Shown piece after piece: positions 24,531 through 31,725 of a stretch of 64,000 bases of DNA. Within the stretch, counting starts at the first letter, position 1; the number at the start of each line of letters is the position of its first letter. The position numbers and the translations under genes are program-made. The notes beneath the pieces are model-generated. The model was given only the letters and a program-made list of their open reading frames with translations, was not told the DNA's origin and searched no databases. Source of the DNA: Sphingobium sp. DEHP117 (GTDB lineage Bacteria; Pseudomonadota; Alphaproteobacteria; Sphingomonadales; Sphingomonadaceae); the NCBI RefSeq assembly GCF_030867385.1, contig NZ_JAPFBJ010000004.1:213516-277515 (forward strand), in the 5' to 3' direction.

Positions 24531-25848
24531 ACGTTTCGCCGCCAAGAAACGCGGCGGGTGCGGCAGCTGCTTCACCACCGATAACCATAGCCGGTGAGCC
24601 CAGCTCAAGCTGCAGCAATGCCTGGGCGTGGGACATCGCCCCAAGTCGGGCGAGTTGAGCGAGCATGAGCGCGGCGGTGGCCGCACCAACGAACGGTACG
24701 GAAACACTTGCGTCCGCAAGCGGAATAACACCACATTGACCGATTTCTCTTTCCAAGTCCGCATAGGCACCCTGGGACATCAGGCGCTCACGCTGCGACT
24801 GTTGCGGCTGGTCAAGCCATAGGTCCTCGATCGACGCGCCCGCCGGAATGGTTCGAATCTGCAGCGACTCAAAATCGCGGGTGCCGCGTCCTATTCCGGC
24901 ATCGATCATATAATCGAAGCCGTGGGCGGCAAGAATGCGCCGGGGATGCACATCATCAAGACCGGCAAGCAGAATTGCCGGGTCATGATCGGTTCGGCGA
25001 ATATCGCCCAAGTGCCGTCGCTCGATGAGCTCGGTTGTCCAGCCAGCATGGTCCAGCCAGGAGGCCGCGACGCGTACCTTGCGGCGACCGATATCGTTCG
25101 TATTCACGAGCAAGCTTGTCGGCTCGTTTTCGACACTGATCCATTGATCGTCTTGCAAGACGATATAGCGTTCACCCTGGAACGGCAGGGTAAGCAGTCC
25201 CCAGACAATAGCCTGCCCGAGATGGCCAAGCCCGACCAGCCAGAGCCGATTGGGAATGGTACATCGAGCCGGACCGACGCGGTCAGGCCTGACGATCTGG
25301 TCGGGTTCCCACAAGGAAACAATTTCATCGCGCGGCGGTGTGCCGTTCCGAACTTGGGCAAATATCTGCCGGATGGCGAGCCCGCCCGCGAACATGCCAG
25401 CGAGCGCAAGCGAGGCGCCGCCTGTCGGCTGGTGGAATGGGCGTGTGCCAGCAAGCCACCTATTCCACCAAGTGAAGACCTGCCAACCATGCCAGGGCAC
25501 CGCATTGTCGATGCGAACGAGATGGGTCGTGCCGGGATCGATCGTCGCGACGACACTAGCGCCGAGCGCATTTGCGGCGGTGCCAAGTGTCGCTCCGACC
25601 AGCAACGGCTGGAGCAAGGGCGTGTGGAGACCATCGCCGGCGAGCTGGACACGGCCGAAGCATTTTCTGGCGGTCACCACCGAGGTTAGCGCAGCGCTTT
25701 GCCCGGCAGCAGTTCGCGCCGCCTCTGCGCCAATCACGACGCAAGGACGGACGGCGTCGAGCCGGGCCTCTGCCGCCGCGAAGGAAGCGGCGAGATTGGC
25801 ATCGGTCAGCGCCTTGGTGACGCGTGAGCGGGCAAGATGGGGCGTCAT
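24517..25848 (-). CDS. ThiF/E1-like activating enzyme
   Basis: A 443-residue protein. The second half is a ThiF/MoeB/E1 Rossmann domain: PNRLWLVGLGHLGQAIVWGL holds the GxGxxG nucleotide-binding motif, with ENEPTSLLVNTNDIGRRKVR and LLAGLDDVHPRRILAAHGFD as further E1 landmarks. The N-terminal half is a partner domain of unknown fold. E1-like enzymes adenylate the C terminus of ubiquitin-like proteins. Its ATG overlaps the JAMM stop (TAATG), so the two were translated together. It is the last gene of the ubiquitin-like cluster and shows no damage. Confidence 0.82.
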   Translation of the reverse strand: MTPHLARSRVTKALTDANLAASFAAAEARLDAVRPCVVIGAEAARTAAGQSAALTSVVTARKCFGRVQLAGDGLHTPLLQPLLVGATLGTAANALGASVVATIDPGTTHLVRIDNAVPWHGWQVFTWWNRWLAGTRPFHQPTGGASLALAGMFAGGLAIRQIFAQVRNGTPPRDEIVSLWEPDQIVRPDRVGPARCTIPNRLWLVGLGHLGQAIVWGLLTLPFQGERYIVLQDDQWISVENEPTSLLVNTNDIGRRKVRVAASWLDHAGWTTELIERRHLGDIRRTDHDPAILLAGLDDVHPRRILAAHGFDYMIDAGIGRGTRDFESLQIRTIPAGASIEDLWLDQPQQSQRERLMSQGAYADLEREIGQCGVIPLADASVSVPFVGAATAALMLAQLARLGAMSHAQALLQLELGSPAMVIGGEAAAAPAAFLGGETFILG

Positions 25849-26310
25849 TAGCCGTGCTCCAAGCGGAAGAAGCGGGATCCTGCGCTGGAATGATCCAGCC
25901 ATCGGCCGTGGCCTGCAAACTCGTAAATGCCGATCGCGCCTGGTTCGACCGCCCCTGCCGCAAAGCCAGGCAAGATCATCGCGATATGTCCCGCGCGCGG
26001 CATCACCGGATTGGCCTGGTCGGACGGCGACTGGCGGCAGCTGCCGGGATGGACATGGATGTCCGCAACAACACCATAGCCGCGTTCGCGGCATAGTACC
26101 CAAAGACGCGGCAGCGCAGTCTGCCTTATCGTTACCTCGCCGGTTTCAAGTGCTCGCTCGTCGATGTCATCATAATAGATGAAGTCGAGAATGCGGTTGC
26201 CGCCATTGGGAAGAGGGATTCCGAGCAGATAGGCGCCGCTTTCGCGCGTCTGATCTTGCGTGCGTCGCGCCAGCTCGGCGACGCCTTACTGCCAGAGACT
26301 GCGCTGACAC
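25848..26310 (-). pseudogene. JAMM/JAB isopeptidase-like gene, 5' frameshift
   Basis: The main frame reads ELARRTQDQTRESGAYLLGI with the upstream Glu, then GVVADIHVHPGSCRQSPSDQ, an HxHP...S..D metal-binding motif of JAMM peptidases, ending RFFRLEHG. Such enzymes trim or remove ubiquitin-like modifiers. The frame has an in-frame TAA at 26288-26286 and no normal start after it. Upstream, GTG at 26310 opens VSAQSLAV in another frame. Deleting one A of GTAAGGC (about 26287) would join both parts. An IS701-family element also separates it from the upstream genes, so expression is doubtful. Confidence 0.75.
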
Positions 26311-26320
26311 CGCAGCCTAG

Positions 26321-27734
26321 CATTACAGTTGCATATTGATTGAAACTCTGAATCAATAGGTCTCCATGGTAAGGAGGCCGTGGATGACAGGCGCATCAAT
26401 TGAGACCACGCTGGAGCTATGGGCATCGTCGCTTCGCGACGTGAAGGCTCGTATGCGTGGCTTGTTCACGCAGGAACGAGTGGCAGTGTCAGCGAACCTT
26501 TTTCTGGATGGTTTGCTGGGCGACGAGCGCCGTAAGACGGGTTGGATGCGGGCTGAGGCGGCGGGTGATCCGGGTCCTTGGCGACAGCAGGCCATTTTGG
26601 GCCGGGGGCGCTGGGACGCGGGCGGGCTTCGCGACATTGTGCGGGATTATGTTGTCGAAAACCTCGGCACACAAGATGCAGTTCTGGTCATCGATGAGAC
26701 CGGTTTTCTCAAGCAAGGCAAGGCATCCTGCGGTGTTGCGCGTCAATATACCGGTTCGGCTGGCAAGATCACGAACTGCCAGATTGGTGTGTTCGCCGCC
26801 TATGTGTCGGCACGGGGTCACGCCTTTATCGATCGGGCGCTCTATTTGCCCAAGAGTTGGACGGGTGCCCCGGCAAGGCTGATTGCCGCGCATGTTCCCG
26901 AGGCGGTCGCCTTCGCCACCAAGCCAGCTTTGGCGGTCGATATGATAGGGCGCGCGCTGGCAGCGGATGTGCCTTTTTCATGGGTGGCGGCCGATGCGGT
27001 GTACGGTGTTGGGGACATTGAAGGCGCGCTGCGCCGAGCCTGCAAAGGCTATGTTCTCGGGGTTAAATCCGATCACCATTTCGGCTCGTGGGCAGGAAAG
27101 CCCCTGGTTGCAGGCACTGCGGAAGAAATCGCCCGTGATCTTGCGCCCGATGCATGGCTGCGTCTGTCTGCTGGCGAGGGAACCAAGGGCGCGCGGCTTC
27201 ATGACTGGGCTTACTGCGAACTCGCGGATCTCGAAGCTGATGAATATGATGAGACGAAATCGGGGCTTTGGACCCGGGGCCTTCTGATCCGCCGCAATAT
27301 CAGCGACGGCGATCTCGCTTTCTTCACAACCTGGTGCCCGGCCGGGACGGGCATCCAGACGCTTGTTTCCGTCGAAGGTCATCGCTGGGCGATCGAAGAC
27401 AGCTTCGAAACCGCCAAGAACGAACTCGGCCTTGATCACAACGAAACGCGATCATGGCATGGCTGGCATCGCCACGTCTCGCTCGTGATGCTCGCCTTCG
27501 CCATGATGGCGGTCATCCGGTATCGCGCCAACGACACGACGCCCCCAAAAAGGCTGAGAATGCCAACCATCAGGATCTGATCCGCTGGTCGATCCAGGAA
27601 GTCCGGCGGATCGCCAACAAACTGGCCCAGCGTCGTATCCAGCCCGCCACCATCATCGCTTGGTCATGCTGGAGACGAGCGCATCAGGCTGCCGCACGGC
27701 GCGCCCATATCAAATTAAAAATGCAACTGTAATG
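26321..27734 (+). mobile_element. IS701-family insertion sequence
   Basis: Exact terminal inverted repeats CATTACAGTTGCAT at 26321-26334 and its complement at 27721-27734 bound 1414 bp. The target duplication CTAG flanks it at 26317-26320 and 27735-27738, as expected for IS701-type elements. The insertion is at the stop codon (TAG) of the E2-like gene, just before the JAMM gene, and splits the ubiquitin-like operon. Confidence 0.93.
26384..27580 (+). CDS. IS701-family transposase, C terminus frameshifted
   Basis: The protein starts MTGASIETTLELWASSLRDV and carries the DDE core of IS701 transposases: DAVLVIDETGFLKQGKASCG (first Asp), VAADAVYGVG (second Asp) and GHRWAIEDSFETAKNELGLD (Glu). The start has AAGGAG. 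The frame ends early at 27580. The family's usual C-terminal part (DLIRWSIQEVRRIANKLAQR) lies in another frame from about 27550 to 27732, after a CCCCC-AAAAA run at 27542-27551. A one-base slip there broke the gene. The catalytic triad is upstream of the break, but activity is doubtful. Confidence 0.88.
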   Translation: MTGASIETTLELWASSLRDVKARMRGLFTQERVAVSANLFLDGLLGDERRKTGWMRAEAAGDPGPWRQQAILGRGRWDAGGLRDIVRDYVVENLGTQDAVLVIDETGFLKQGKASCGVARQYTGSAGKITNCQIGVFAAYVSARGHAFIDRALYLPKSWTGAPARLIAAHVPEAVAFATKPALAVDMIGRALAADVPFSWVAADAVYGVGDIEGALRRACKGYVLGVKSDHHFGSWAGKPLVAGTAEEIARDLAPDAWLRLSAGEGTKGARLHDWAYCELADLEADEYDETKSGLWTRGLLIRRNISDGDLAFFTTWCPAGTGIQTLVSVEGHRWAIEDSFETAKNELGLDHNETRSWHGWHRHVSLVMLAFAMMAVIRYRANDTTPPKRLRMPTIRI

Positions 27735-28074
27735 CTAGGCGGCGGCCCGGCGATCCAACCAAGAAGCCTGTTCAGAAACGAGCGCATAGAGCTCCTCCAT
27801 GATAAAGGTGAGATCGCGGCGGGCGTGCCAAGCGAGGTCGGGCCGCAGCCGCGCCCAATTGTTGTGGTTAGCGGCGCCGCGCTGCCAGGGACGATAAATT
27901 CCGCCGTAGCCGGTGCCGCTTTCGTTCCAAGTTTTAAGTGCGTCAGTGACACTGGGGGCGGCATCGCCGGGCGGGTCGGGACGGCGTCCGGCCGTCGGAT
28001 CCCACGCAGAAGCGCGTTCGGCGAAGATGTGCCTCAAGCGTGGCGCGATCGCCTTCGATCGGTTCTTCAGCCAT
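27735..28074 (-). pseudogene. E2-like (UBC-like) gene remnant
   Basis: ATG at 28074 overlaps the ubiquitin-like gene stop and reads [20 protein letters not shown] then RFCVGSDG, after which the frame becomes nonsense and stops at 27943. Another frame of the same strand continues with [34 protein letters not shown] and [20 protein letters not shown] to the TAG at 27737-27735. Its Trp/Gly/Arg pattern and operon position suit the C-terminal part of a bacterial E2-like protein. About 110 codons remain in total, fewer than the 150 or so expected, and no candidate active-site Cys is left in the second part. I infer an internal deletion with frameshift. The E2 call rests mainly on operon position. 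Confidence 0.45.
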
Positions 28075-28555
28075 TGGTGAAATCCTTGAGCGTGAGGTCG
28101 ACCACCAGACAGTGGCTTCCCAGCGTCGTGAAGGAGCCGATCGTGCGATTGCGCGGCATCGGTTCTTCGGCACCCGGAAGGATCAGGTTGGCTTTTGGCG
28201 CGATCGCAGGATCGAGATTGTACCCGTGCTTGCCGACCGCCCACTGGAGCACTGTGAAGACCGTCGTGGACGGTGCGAAGCGATGGTCCTTTTCGTGATG
28301 TTCATAGCGCACTATGACATCGATCACGCGATGCGAATGGGCAAGCAAGCGTAGATGGCGCCGGTCGGGTAAATTGCAAGCCAGCGGTTCTTCGCGCTCG
28401 CGCTCGAAGATGTGCACGTTCGCATCAAGCTTAAGCTCGCCACGGATATGGCTGACCATGTCGGTGTCCCTGTGCAATGCGATTTCGATGATTTCCTCGG
28501 TACCTTCGCGCTCGATTTCGATGCGCACCAGTTCGTCTACTTCAATGTCACTCAT
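28067..28555 (-). CDS. Tandem ubiquitin-like protein ending in glycine
   Basis: A 162-residue protein with two ubiquitin-like (beta-grasp) repeats. The first, from residue 8, has [20 protein letters not shown] and [11 protein letters not shown]. The second starts near 82 with [20 protein letters not shown] and includes [16 protein letters not shown]. It closes with [14 protein letters not shown], so the last residue is Gly as in conjugatable modifiers. The second repeat resembles DUF2604-type ubiquitin-like domains. TGGAG precedes the ATG at 28555. It is the first gene of the ubiquitin-like set. The fold is inferred from pattern, not from a search. Confidence 0.6.
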   Translation of the reverse strand: MSDIEVDELVRIEIEREGTEEIIEIALHRDTDMVSHIRGELKLDANVHIFEREREEPLACNLPDRRHLRLLAHSHRVIDVIVRYEHHEKDHRFAPSTTVFTVLQWAVGKHGYNLDPAIAPKANLILPGAEEPMPRNRTIGSFTTLGSHCLVVDLTLKDFTNG

Positions 28556-28611
28556 TTTCTTCACTCCATAATCTCGTTCAATGAATCCGCTGAACGGCAC
28601 TTAAAAAAAAT

Positions 28612-29124
28612 TTAGCCGATGCGCTGGTACACGAATTCTACTCCACCGCTGTCAGCCACACTTTCACTTCGCATCAAAAACCCCTGCTCCCAGAGCTGCT
28701 TGAACTTGGTACTTGCATTCGCGATCGAAAAACCCGCCTTTTCGGCGAATTCGGCTGCCTTGGCCTGGTGACGTTCCAACGCGAATTGAAGCGCTTCGCG
28801 ATTTCCCGGGCTAGGTTGCCCACCAACTATTTCGATCGATCCGTCGATCCAAACCGGCACCGGCACTTCCGCTCGCGCCGCTGCCAAATCGAGATCGAAC
28901 AAAATGTCCCGATCGGTCACGTCGACAAGGCAAATACCCTTGGTCCCACGATAACGGCGCAACACCGCAACAATTGCTTCCGATGAAAAGGAAGCATCAA
29001 TCTGTTTCACACCCTCCATCGACAGTTTAAACACCTGTTGAGCAGGCCTGTCTTCGATGAATGACACGATCTGCTGCTGGACAGCCCGCCCTTGCAGGCG
29101 GCCCCATCCGTTGTCGTCATTCAT
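28612..29124 (-). CDS. DUF4325 (STAS-like) protein with winged helix
   Basis: The 170-residue protein has an N-terminal STAS-like alpha/beta domain (FKLSMEGVKQIDASFSSEAI, then GICLVDVTDRDILFDLDLAA) as in DUF4325. A C-terminal winged helix follows (EFAEKAGFSIANASTKFKQL, WEQGFLMRSES). STAS-like proteins commonly pair with GHKL ATPases as phosphorylation switches, and the gene just upstream encodes such an ATPase. It may transmit ATPase state to DNA. A promoter with perfect TTGACA lies 48-76 nt upstream. Confidence 0.75.
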   Translation of the reverse strand: MNDDNGWGRLQGRAVQQQIVSFIEDRPAQQVFKLSMEGVKQIDASFSSEAIVAVLRRYRGTKGICLVDVTDRDILFDLDLAAARAEVPVPVWIDGSIEIVGGQPSPGNREALQFALERHQAKAAEFAEKAGFSIANASTKFKQLWEQGFLMRSESVADSGGVEFVYQRIG

Positions 29125-29171
29125 GAATTCCCGTAACCTGATAAGGCACCTGATTCCCGTTCAACGATATC

Positions 29172-29200
29172 ATTTAATCAGAATTACCCGGTCTTGTCAA
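29172..29200 (-). promoter_or_regulatory. Promoter at the end of the ATPase gene
   Basis: On the minus strand TTGACA (29200-29195) and TTAAAT (29177-29172) are separated by exactly 17 nt. The -35 element overlaps the ATPase stop codon. It could start transcription of the DUF4325 and ubiquitin-like genes separately from the toxin-antitoxin promoter. Confidence 0.6.
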
Positions 29201-30132
29201 GCAAGTTTAAGGGCGAAGCTCAGATGTGTGCCCCACAGAAGCGGCAGCCCTGCGGTAGAATAGGCCATGTTCTGAGGATATTGATCGTTCGCGGGCTTGA
29301 GCAATGTCCGCTGGCGCGGCAGTCGAATGTCAAGCTCAGCCTGGAATTGGATCGCATGGGCGGCGCTCACCATTAAACCGTTGCCACGATCCTGATTATC
29401 GAGTCGCGAGATCCCCTTGCGGAACATCTCTACCAACAGGTCAACGTCGTTGAAATTGGCTGCAGGATCAGCCTTGGCTGCCAACGCCGGCCGCAAGCTT
29501 TCAATAATGCCGATACCACTGTCCGAGACTGCGATCCGCACCTCATTGCCGCGCTGATATCGTTGAAGCGCGGCATAGCCATCGAGGGGAGACTTGCTGT
29601 GCTCGGCGACGTTATTGATCAGCTCGCTGAAGATAGTGGAAACAGAGCTGTAGATTTGCGCAACGTCGCCCCGTGTTGCGCAGCTGTGCTGAACGGCGGC
29701 ACCAAGCCTTGCAATCAAACTCATCTCAGCAGCAACCGTGCCGCTAAATCGTTCGATCTCCACCAGCGTGGCGTTGCCACCACGGTGGAGGGCCGCGCGA
29801 GAGAAAAGTGGGCGAGCGGGCGACACTTCGACCGAGCGCGGCAGATGCTCGAAGAACCCCATGCGATCAAGATAGCCGGTGTCCTCATGGCCGCCTTCGA
29901 AGACCAGCAGAATTCGCTTGGTCATGGCGACCACCTGATTGCAGAAGCTGAGCACGCGCAGGATCACATCGATTGTCATCTTGGTCCCTGCGGCGATGCG
30001 CACGACGACGGTCGTAAACGACGCACCCAGCGCATCGCCGCAGCGCTCAAAAGCGTCCTCGAATTTGCGCGGATTGATCCAGCCCTTTGGAAGAAGCAGC
30101 GTGCATTCAGAAGGGCGCAAGACGGTAGCCAT
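29197..30132 (-). CDS. GHKL-type ATP-binding protein
   Basis: The 311-residue protein has an N-terminal STAS-like or regulatory part (KMTIDVILRVLSFCNQVVAM and KRILLVFEGGHEDTGYL). A C-terminal HATPase_c domain follows: TIFSELINNVAEHSKSPLDG (N box), EVRIAVSDSGIGIIESL (G1 box, DSGIGI) and NQDRGNGLMVSAAHA (G2 box). No phospho-acceptor His domain is seen, so it is not a classical sensor kinase; it resembles anti-sigma-factor-type ATPases. Its ATG overlaps the RES toxin stop (TGATG), which ties it to the toxin-antitoxin operon. Confidence 0.78.
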   Translation of the reverse strand: MATVLRPSECTLLLPKGWINPRKFEDAFERCGDALGASFTTVVVRIAAGTKMTIDVILRVLSFCNQVVAMTKRILLVFEGGHEDTGYLDRMGFFEHLPRSVEVSPARPLFSRAALHRGGNATLVEIERFSGTVAAEMSLIARLGAAVQHSCATRGDVAQIYSSVSTIFSELINNVAEHSKSPLDGYAALQRYQRGNEVRIAVSDSGIGIIESLRPALAAKADPAANFNDVDLLVEMFRKGISRLDNQDRGNGLMVSAAHAIQFQAELDIRLPRQRTLLKPANDQYPQNMAYSTAGLPLLWGTHLSFALKLA

Positions 30133-30845
30133 CAGGCGATCTCCTCACCTGTCTTGGACATCGAGATCTTCTCGATTTCTGGATCGGGGGATCCTCGCCA
30201 GCTCATCCTGTAGACATCGCCCTGCGCGACAGATTGAACGGCGTGTGGGAAGAGCGCGGCTAAGCATGTGCCGCCCAAATGTCTGACCGATGGATAGATA
30301 ATGCCGTTCAAACCTTTGGCGCGCGCTGCGTCAGCAAGGGCATTGCCCGCAGGATATCCGATCGCCTTATTTGGATTGAGTGCAGTGTGATCGGAGTGTG
30401 GGCGAAGATCCAGAAACTCGCCCGCAAAGCTTGCGTATAACTCGGCATAGTCGACTACAGCCTCGAATACGCCCGTGGCAGCCAGCATCTCGGTCAAATG
30501 GTATTGGACCTCAGCGAGGCTCGTTTCCAACTCGAATCCGGCATACCACGCGCCGCGGTCCGCGCTGTTAAATCGATTGGGTTCGCGTGGCTTGGCATAG
30601 GAGAAGGCCGCGTTGATGAAATTGGCATGTGGCACGCCATACACCAGTTCGTATGATTGGACTTCGCCCGCTCCCCGGGCTTGAGCGACCAGTCGATTGC
30701 TGGTGGCCCCCTCGATTTCAGCCAAGGCTCCAAGATCTTCGGCGTCGACCAGGCCCAGCAGGACTGACTCCCGAAGACGCGCTGTGGTGACCAGTCTTAT
30801 GGTCCTCGACAACGCGTCACGGGTTATGGTCAGCCCATCCAGCAT
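30132..30845 (-). CDS. RES-domain toxin (second pair)
   Basis: A 237-residue RES protein: YELVYGVPHANFINAAFSYA, then NRFNSADRGAWYAGFELETS LAEVQYH with the Arg, Tyr and Glu positions of the family, and GLNGIIYPSVRHLGG with the serine. RES toxins hydrolyse NAD+. It follows the Xre antitoxin stop by one base and overlaps the GHKL ATPase gene by one base. It is unrelated in detail to the RES gene at 10647, so the plasmid carries two different systems. Confidence 0.85.
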   Translation of the reverse strand: MLDGLTITRDALSRTIRLVTTARLRESVLLGLVDAEDLGALAEIEGATSNRLVAQARGAGEVQSYELVYGVPHANFINAAFSYAKPREPNRFNSADRGAWYAGFELETSLAEVQYHLTEMLAATGVFEAVVDYAELYASFAGEFLDLRPHSDHTALNPNKAIGYPAGNALADAARAKGLNGIIYPSVRHLGGTCLAALFPHAVQSVAQGDVYRMSWRGSPDPEIEKISMSKTGEEIA

Positions 30846-30846
30846 G

Positions 30847-31287
30847 CTACATTCCACCCCGAACAGCGTCGACGTAGCGGCGTGTCTCCAGCATCAGAGG
30901 AATACCGCCTTCGATCATAGCATCGACAGGGCTTTTCCGCTGAAAGATTGGCCCTCGGTTTGGCAGCTTTGGCCATCGATCCGCCATGGCATCCGCGAAT
31001 AGCAGATGAAGGCCTTTATATACACCGATCGCAGCAGACGCGCGGGTGAGTTGGTCTTGGGAAAGCGGTTGATCCCAGACACCCCGTTTGATGCGGTCCC
31101 AAGTGCTGTCGCTCACGCCGAGGAGCGCAGCAGCCTCACTATTCGACAATCCCCACTGTTGGACGATTGAACGAAATGCTTTGAGCGCAACGCCAGAAAG
31201 TCGGGCTCTATCCTCGCCCTTCGAAAACGTCTGGACGTCAATGGGCGTAAGCGGAGCCTTTGCGCCGAACTTTATTACCTCTGCCAT
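30847..31287 (-). CDS. Xre/MbcA/ParS-type antitoxin (second pair)
   Basis: The 146-residue protein has an Xre-like N-terminal domain (GVALKAFRSIVQQWGLSNSE, AAALLGVSDSTWDRIKRG). The C-terminal toxin-binding domain reads RASAAIGVYKGLHLLFADAM and NRGPIFQRKSPVDAMIEGG, the MbcA/ParS signature with the GPIFxxxSPVDAM core. The ATG at 31287 has AAGGAG at ideal distance; an upstream start is possible but lacks one. It is autoregulated presumably through the 14-bp palindrome at 31318-31369. Confidence 0.9.
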   Translation of the reverse strand: MAEVIKFGAKAPLTPIDVQTFSKGEDRARLSGVALKAFRSIVQQWGLSNSEAAALLGVSDSTWDRIKRGVWDQPLSQDQLTRASAAIGVYKGLHLLFADAMADRWPKLPNRGPIFQRKSPVDAMIEGGIPLMLETRRYVDAVRGGM

Positions 31288-31317
31288 CGTCGTCTCCTTT
31301 CTCCCCACTTTCCCATA

Positions 31318-31369
31318 CCATATATTCGTCAATTGGTGCGGTGTCAATCATCAAATGACGAATATATGG
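31318..31369 (-). promoter_or_regulatory. Operator/promoter of the Xre-RES-ATPase operon
   Basis: CCATATATTCGTCA (31318-31331) and TGACGAATATATGG (31356-31369) are perfect 14-bp inverted repeats around a 24-nt spacer, 31 nt upstream of the antitoxin start. The size and perfection suit a dimeric Xre repressor site. Confidence 0.8.
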
Positions 31370-31472
31370 GACTGGACACGAAGTATAAGCCCAATGTTCG
31401 CATCCACGGTCAATTCCTGCCCTCATTTGTTCCATGGTTGCGAGTGTTAACTATCGCGCCTAGTGGGGAGCG

Positions 31473-31649
31473 ATGCGCAAAGAAGACCTGACCGCGATCG
31501 TCACTGGGGTATTGGCAAGGGCGCCGGCGTGGGTGCGGCATGATCTTGGCGCGTCGGACAAGTTAGTGCGCGCGCGGGCGGAAGATGCGCTCGCAGCGAT
31601 GATCACTTCGGCACTCGCAGGTTATGCGGACGGGACGCCCACGCGGTAA
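31473..31649 (+). CDS. Small protein (58 aa), DUF6771-like
   Basis: A short gene with GGGGAG before its ATG. It reads MRKEDLTAIVTGVLARAPAW followed by VRHDLGASDKLVRARAEDAL AAMI, an Ala/Arg-rich helical protein. The APAWVRxDL and ARAEDALAA segments match small alphaproteobacterial proteins I associate with DUF6771. It lies 76 nt upstream of the MucR gene in the same direction, a pairing I recall from sphingomonad genomes. Confidence 0.65.
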   Translation: MRKEDLTAIVTGVLARAPAWVRHDLGASDKLVRARAEDALAAMITSALAGYADGTPTR

Positions 31650-31725
31650 ATTTGACTCCGCGCATCAAATGCCTCTTAAGAGCACAGTTTCCATTTCCAT
31701 CTCTCAGCCTTCCGGAGTCTTCATT

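Noticed and set aside
29197..30132. Calling the ATPase a histidine kinase
   Set aside because: The N, G1 and G2 boxes are present but no dimerisation domain with a phospho-acceptor His and no response regulator is nearby.
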